Below are positions 63,623 through 64,000 of a stretch of 64,000 nt of DNA, piece after piece (the first letter of the stretch is position 1; every line of letters begins with the position of its first letter). The stretch comes from JAEYFP01 sp964566545 (lineage in GTDB: Bacteria; Bacillota; Clostridia; Lachnospirales; Lachnospiraceae). Location: the NCBI GenBank assembly GCA_964566545.1, contig CAZMIX010000002.1, forward strand, positions 1 through 64,000. The letters run 5' to 3'. The position numbers were made by a program, and so were the translations under genes. The notes below the pieces were generated by a model. The model was not told where the DNA came from. It saw only the letters and a list, made by a program, of their open reading frames with translations, and did no database searches.

Positions 63623-64000
63623 TCAGACCGCTACCGGAATATGTTCTATTTGAGGGCCTGTTATATAATTTTCCAAACGCACATCATCCTTCGTAAAGGC
63701 GTAAAAATCTTTGATTTCCGGATTGAGCCAGAATGTCGGCGCATCAAACCCAGATCTTGTGATCAGCTCCTTCACAATCGGAATGTGACGATCATAAATG
63801 TGTGCATCCGCAATTACATGCACAAATTCTCCTGCCTGCATATCGCATACCTGCGCAAACATATGGACAAGCACCGCATACTGCGCGACATTCCAGTTAT
63901 TGGCCGTCAGGATATCCTGCGAACGCTGGTTTAATATCGCGTTCAGGGTCAGCTTCTCTTCACCCGGGCGCTGCGTCACATTGAATGTCATACTGTACGC
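63623..64000 (-). CDS. thyA: Thymidylate synthase, C-terminal part only (window edge)
   Basis: Methylates dUMP with methylene-tetrahydrofolate. The visible 125 residues are the C-terminal part: FNVTQRPGEEKLTLNAILNQ RS-type segment, then NNWNVAQYAVLVHMFAQVCD with the dUMP-binding Asn and ADAHIYDRHIPIVKEL with the conserved His/Tyr. The frame continues past base 64000, so the catalytic Cys is outside the window. The variant ADAHIYDRH, rather than GDAHIY, is what I recall from clostridial ThyA. Confidence 0.92.
   Translation of the reverse strand, partial: AYSMTFNVTQRPGEEKLTLNAILNQRSQDILTANNWNVAQYAVLVHMFAQVCDMQAGEFVHVIADAHIYDRHIPIVKELITRSGFDAPTFWLNPEIKDFYAFTKDDVRLENYITGPQIEHIPVAV

Overview
The window looks like a chromosomal segment of a spore-forming, Gram-positive anaerobe of the Clostridia, most likely a Lachnospiraceae member. 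The reasons are sporulation genes (spoIIP and gpr, in the gene order rpsT / gpr-spoIIP-lepA), strong AGGAGG ribosome binding sites, frequent GTG and TTG starts, sigma-A promoters of the TTGACA-N17-TATAAT type, a sortase relic, and indolepyruvate:ferredoxin oxidoreductase. A run of ten Ns (29631-29640) shows a draft scaffold. The taxonomic call is inference from gene content. I saw no rRNA, tRNA, CRISPR array, phage or intact transposon.

Layout. 1-4 kb: lepA (cut by the window edge), spoIIP, gpr, then rpsT divergently. 4-9 kb: oxidoreductase, NYN/LOTUS protein, thioesterase, phospholipase-C-like protein, and a serS gene broken by one in-frame TAA. 9-15 kb: carB, a cysK-like gene, an OFA-type MFS carrier and a small membrane protein. 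15.7-17.3 kb: a broken VOC gene, then a vitamin B12 uptake pair (DUF4430-like protein plus ECF S component) behind a cobalamin riboswitch. 17.4-20.7 kb: an SPFH/zinc-ribbon protein and a KdpD/KdpE-like two-component pair whose promoter carries 11-bp-phased direct repeats.

20.7-33 kb is a beta-galactan/galacto-oligosaccharide locus, all on the minus strand: LacI regulator, GH53 endo-galactanase without signal peptide, AraC regulator, binding protein, two permeases, GH2 beta-galactosidase and an unrecognised 617-residue protein. No ATPase is encoded, so a shared MsmX-type ATPase elsewhere is expected. Similar CAAYCGGTT dyads lie at the lacI promoter and upstream of the transporter promoter. 33-38.3 kb is patchier: an orphan TPR protein, a peptidoglycan-peptide pair (M19 dipeptidase and NlpC/P60), an IS3-family remnant joined to a decayed sortase gene, and an XRE regulator.

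38.3-43.5 kb holds purine genes purA, purB and purC with a LysR regulator between purA and purB. 43.6-46.2 kb: PilZ protein and a polar amino-acid ABC transporter. 46.3-53.3 kb is the most intriguing block: a tight four-gene operon encoding a 1189-residue protein, a degenerate Hsp70/actin-like ATPase, a TPR protein and a two-TM coiled-coil protein, of unknown function. 53.5-60.7 kb: a PLP aminotransferase-like enzyme, then iorA-iorB-paaK-ACT for aryl-pyruvate to aryl-acetyl-CoA conversion, divergent from a sodium:solute symporter whose promoter region has three 15-bp tandem repeats. 60.8-64 kb: ilvE, a membrane diguanylate cyclase, folA and the end of thyA.
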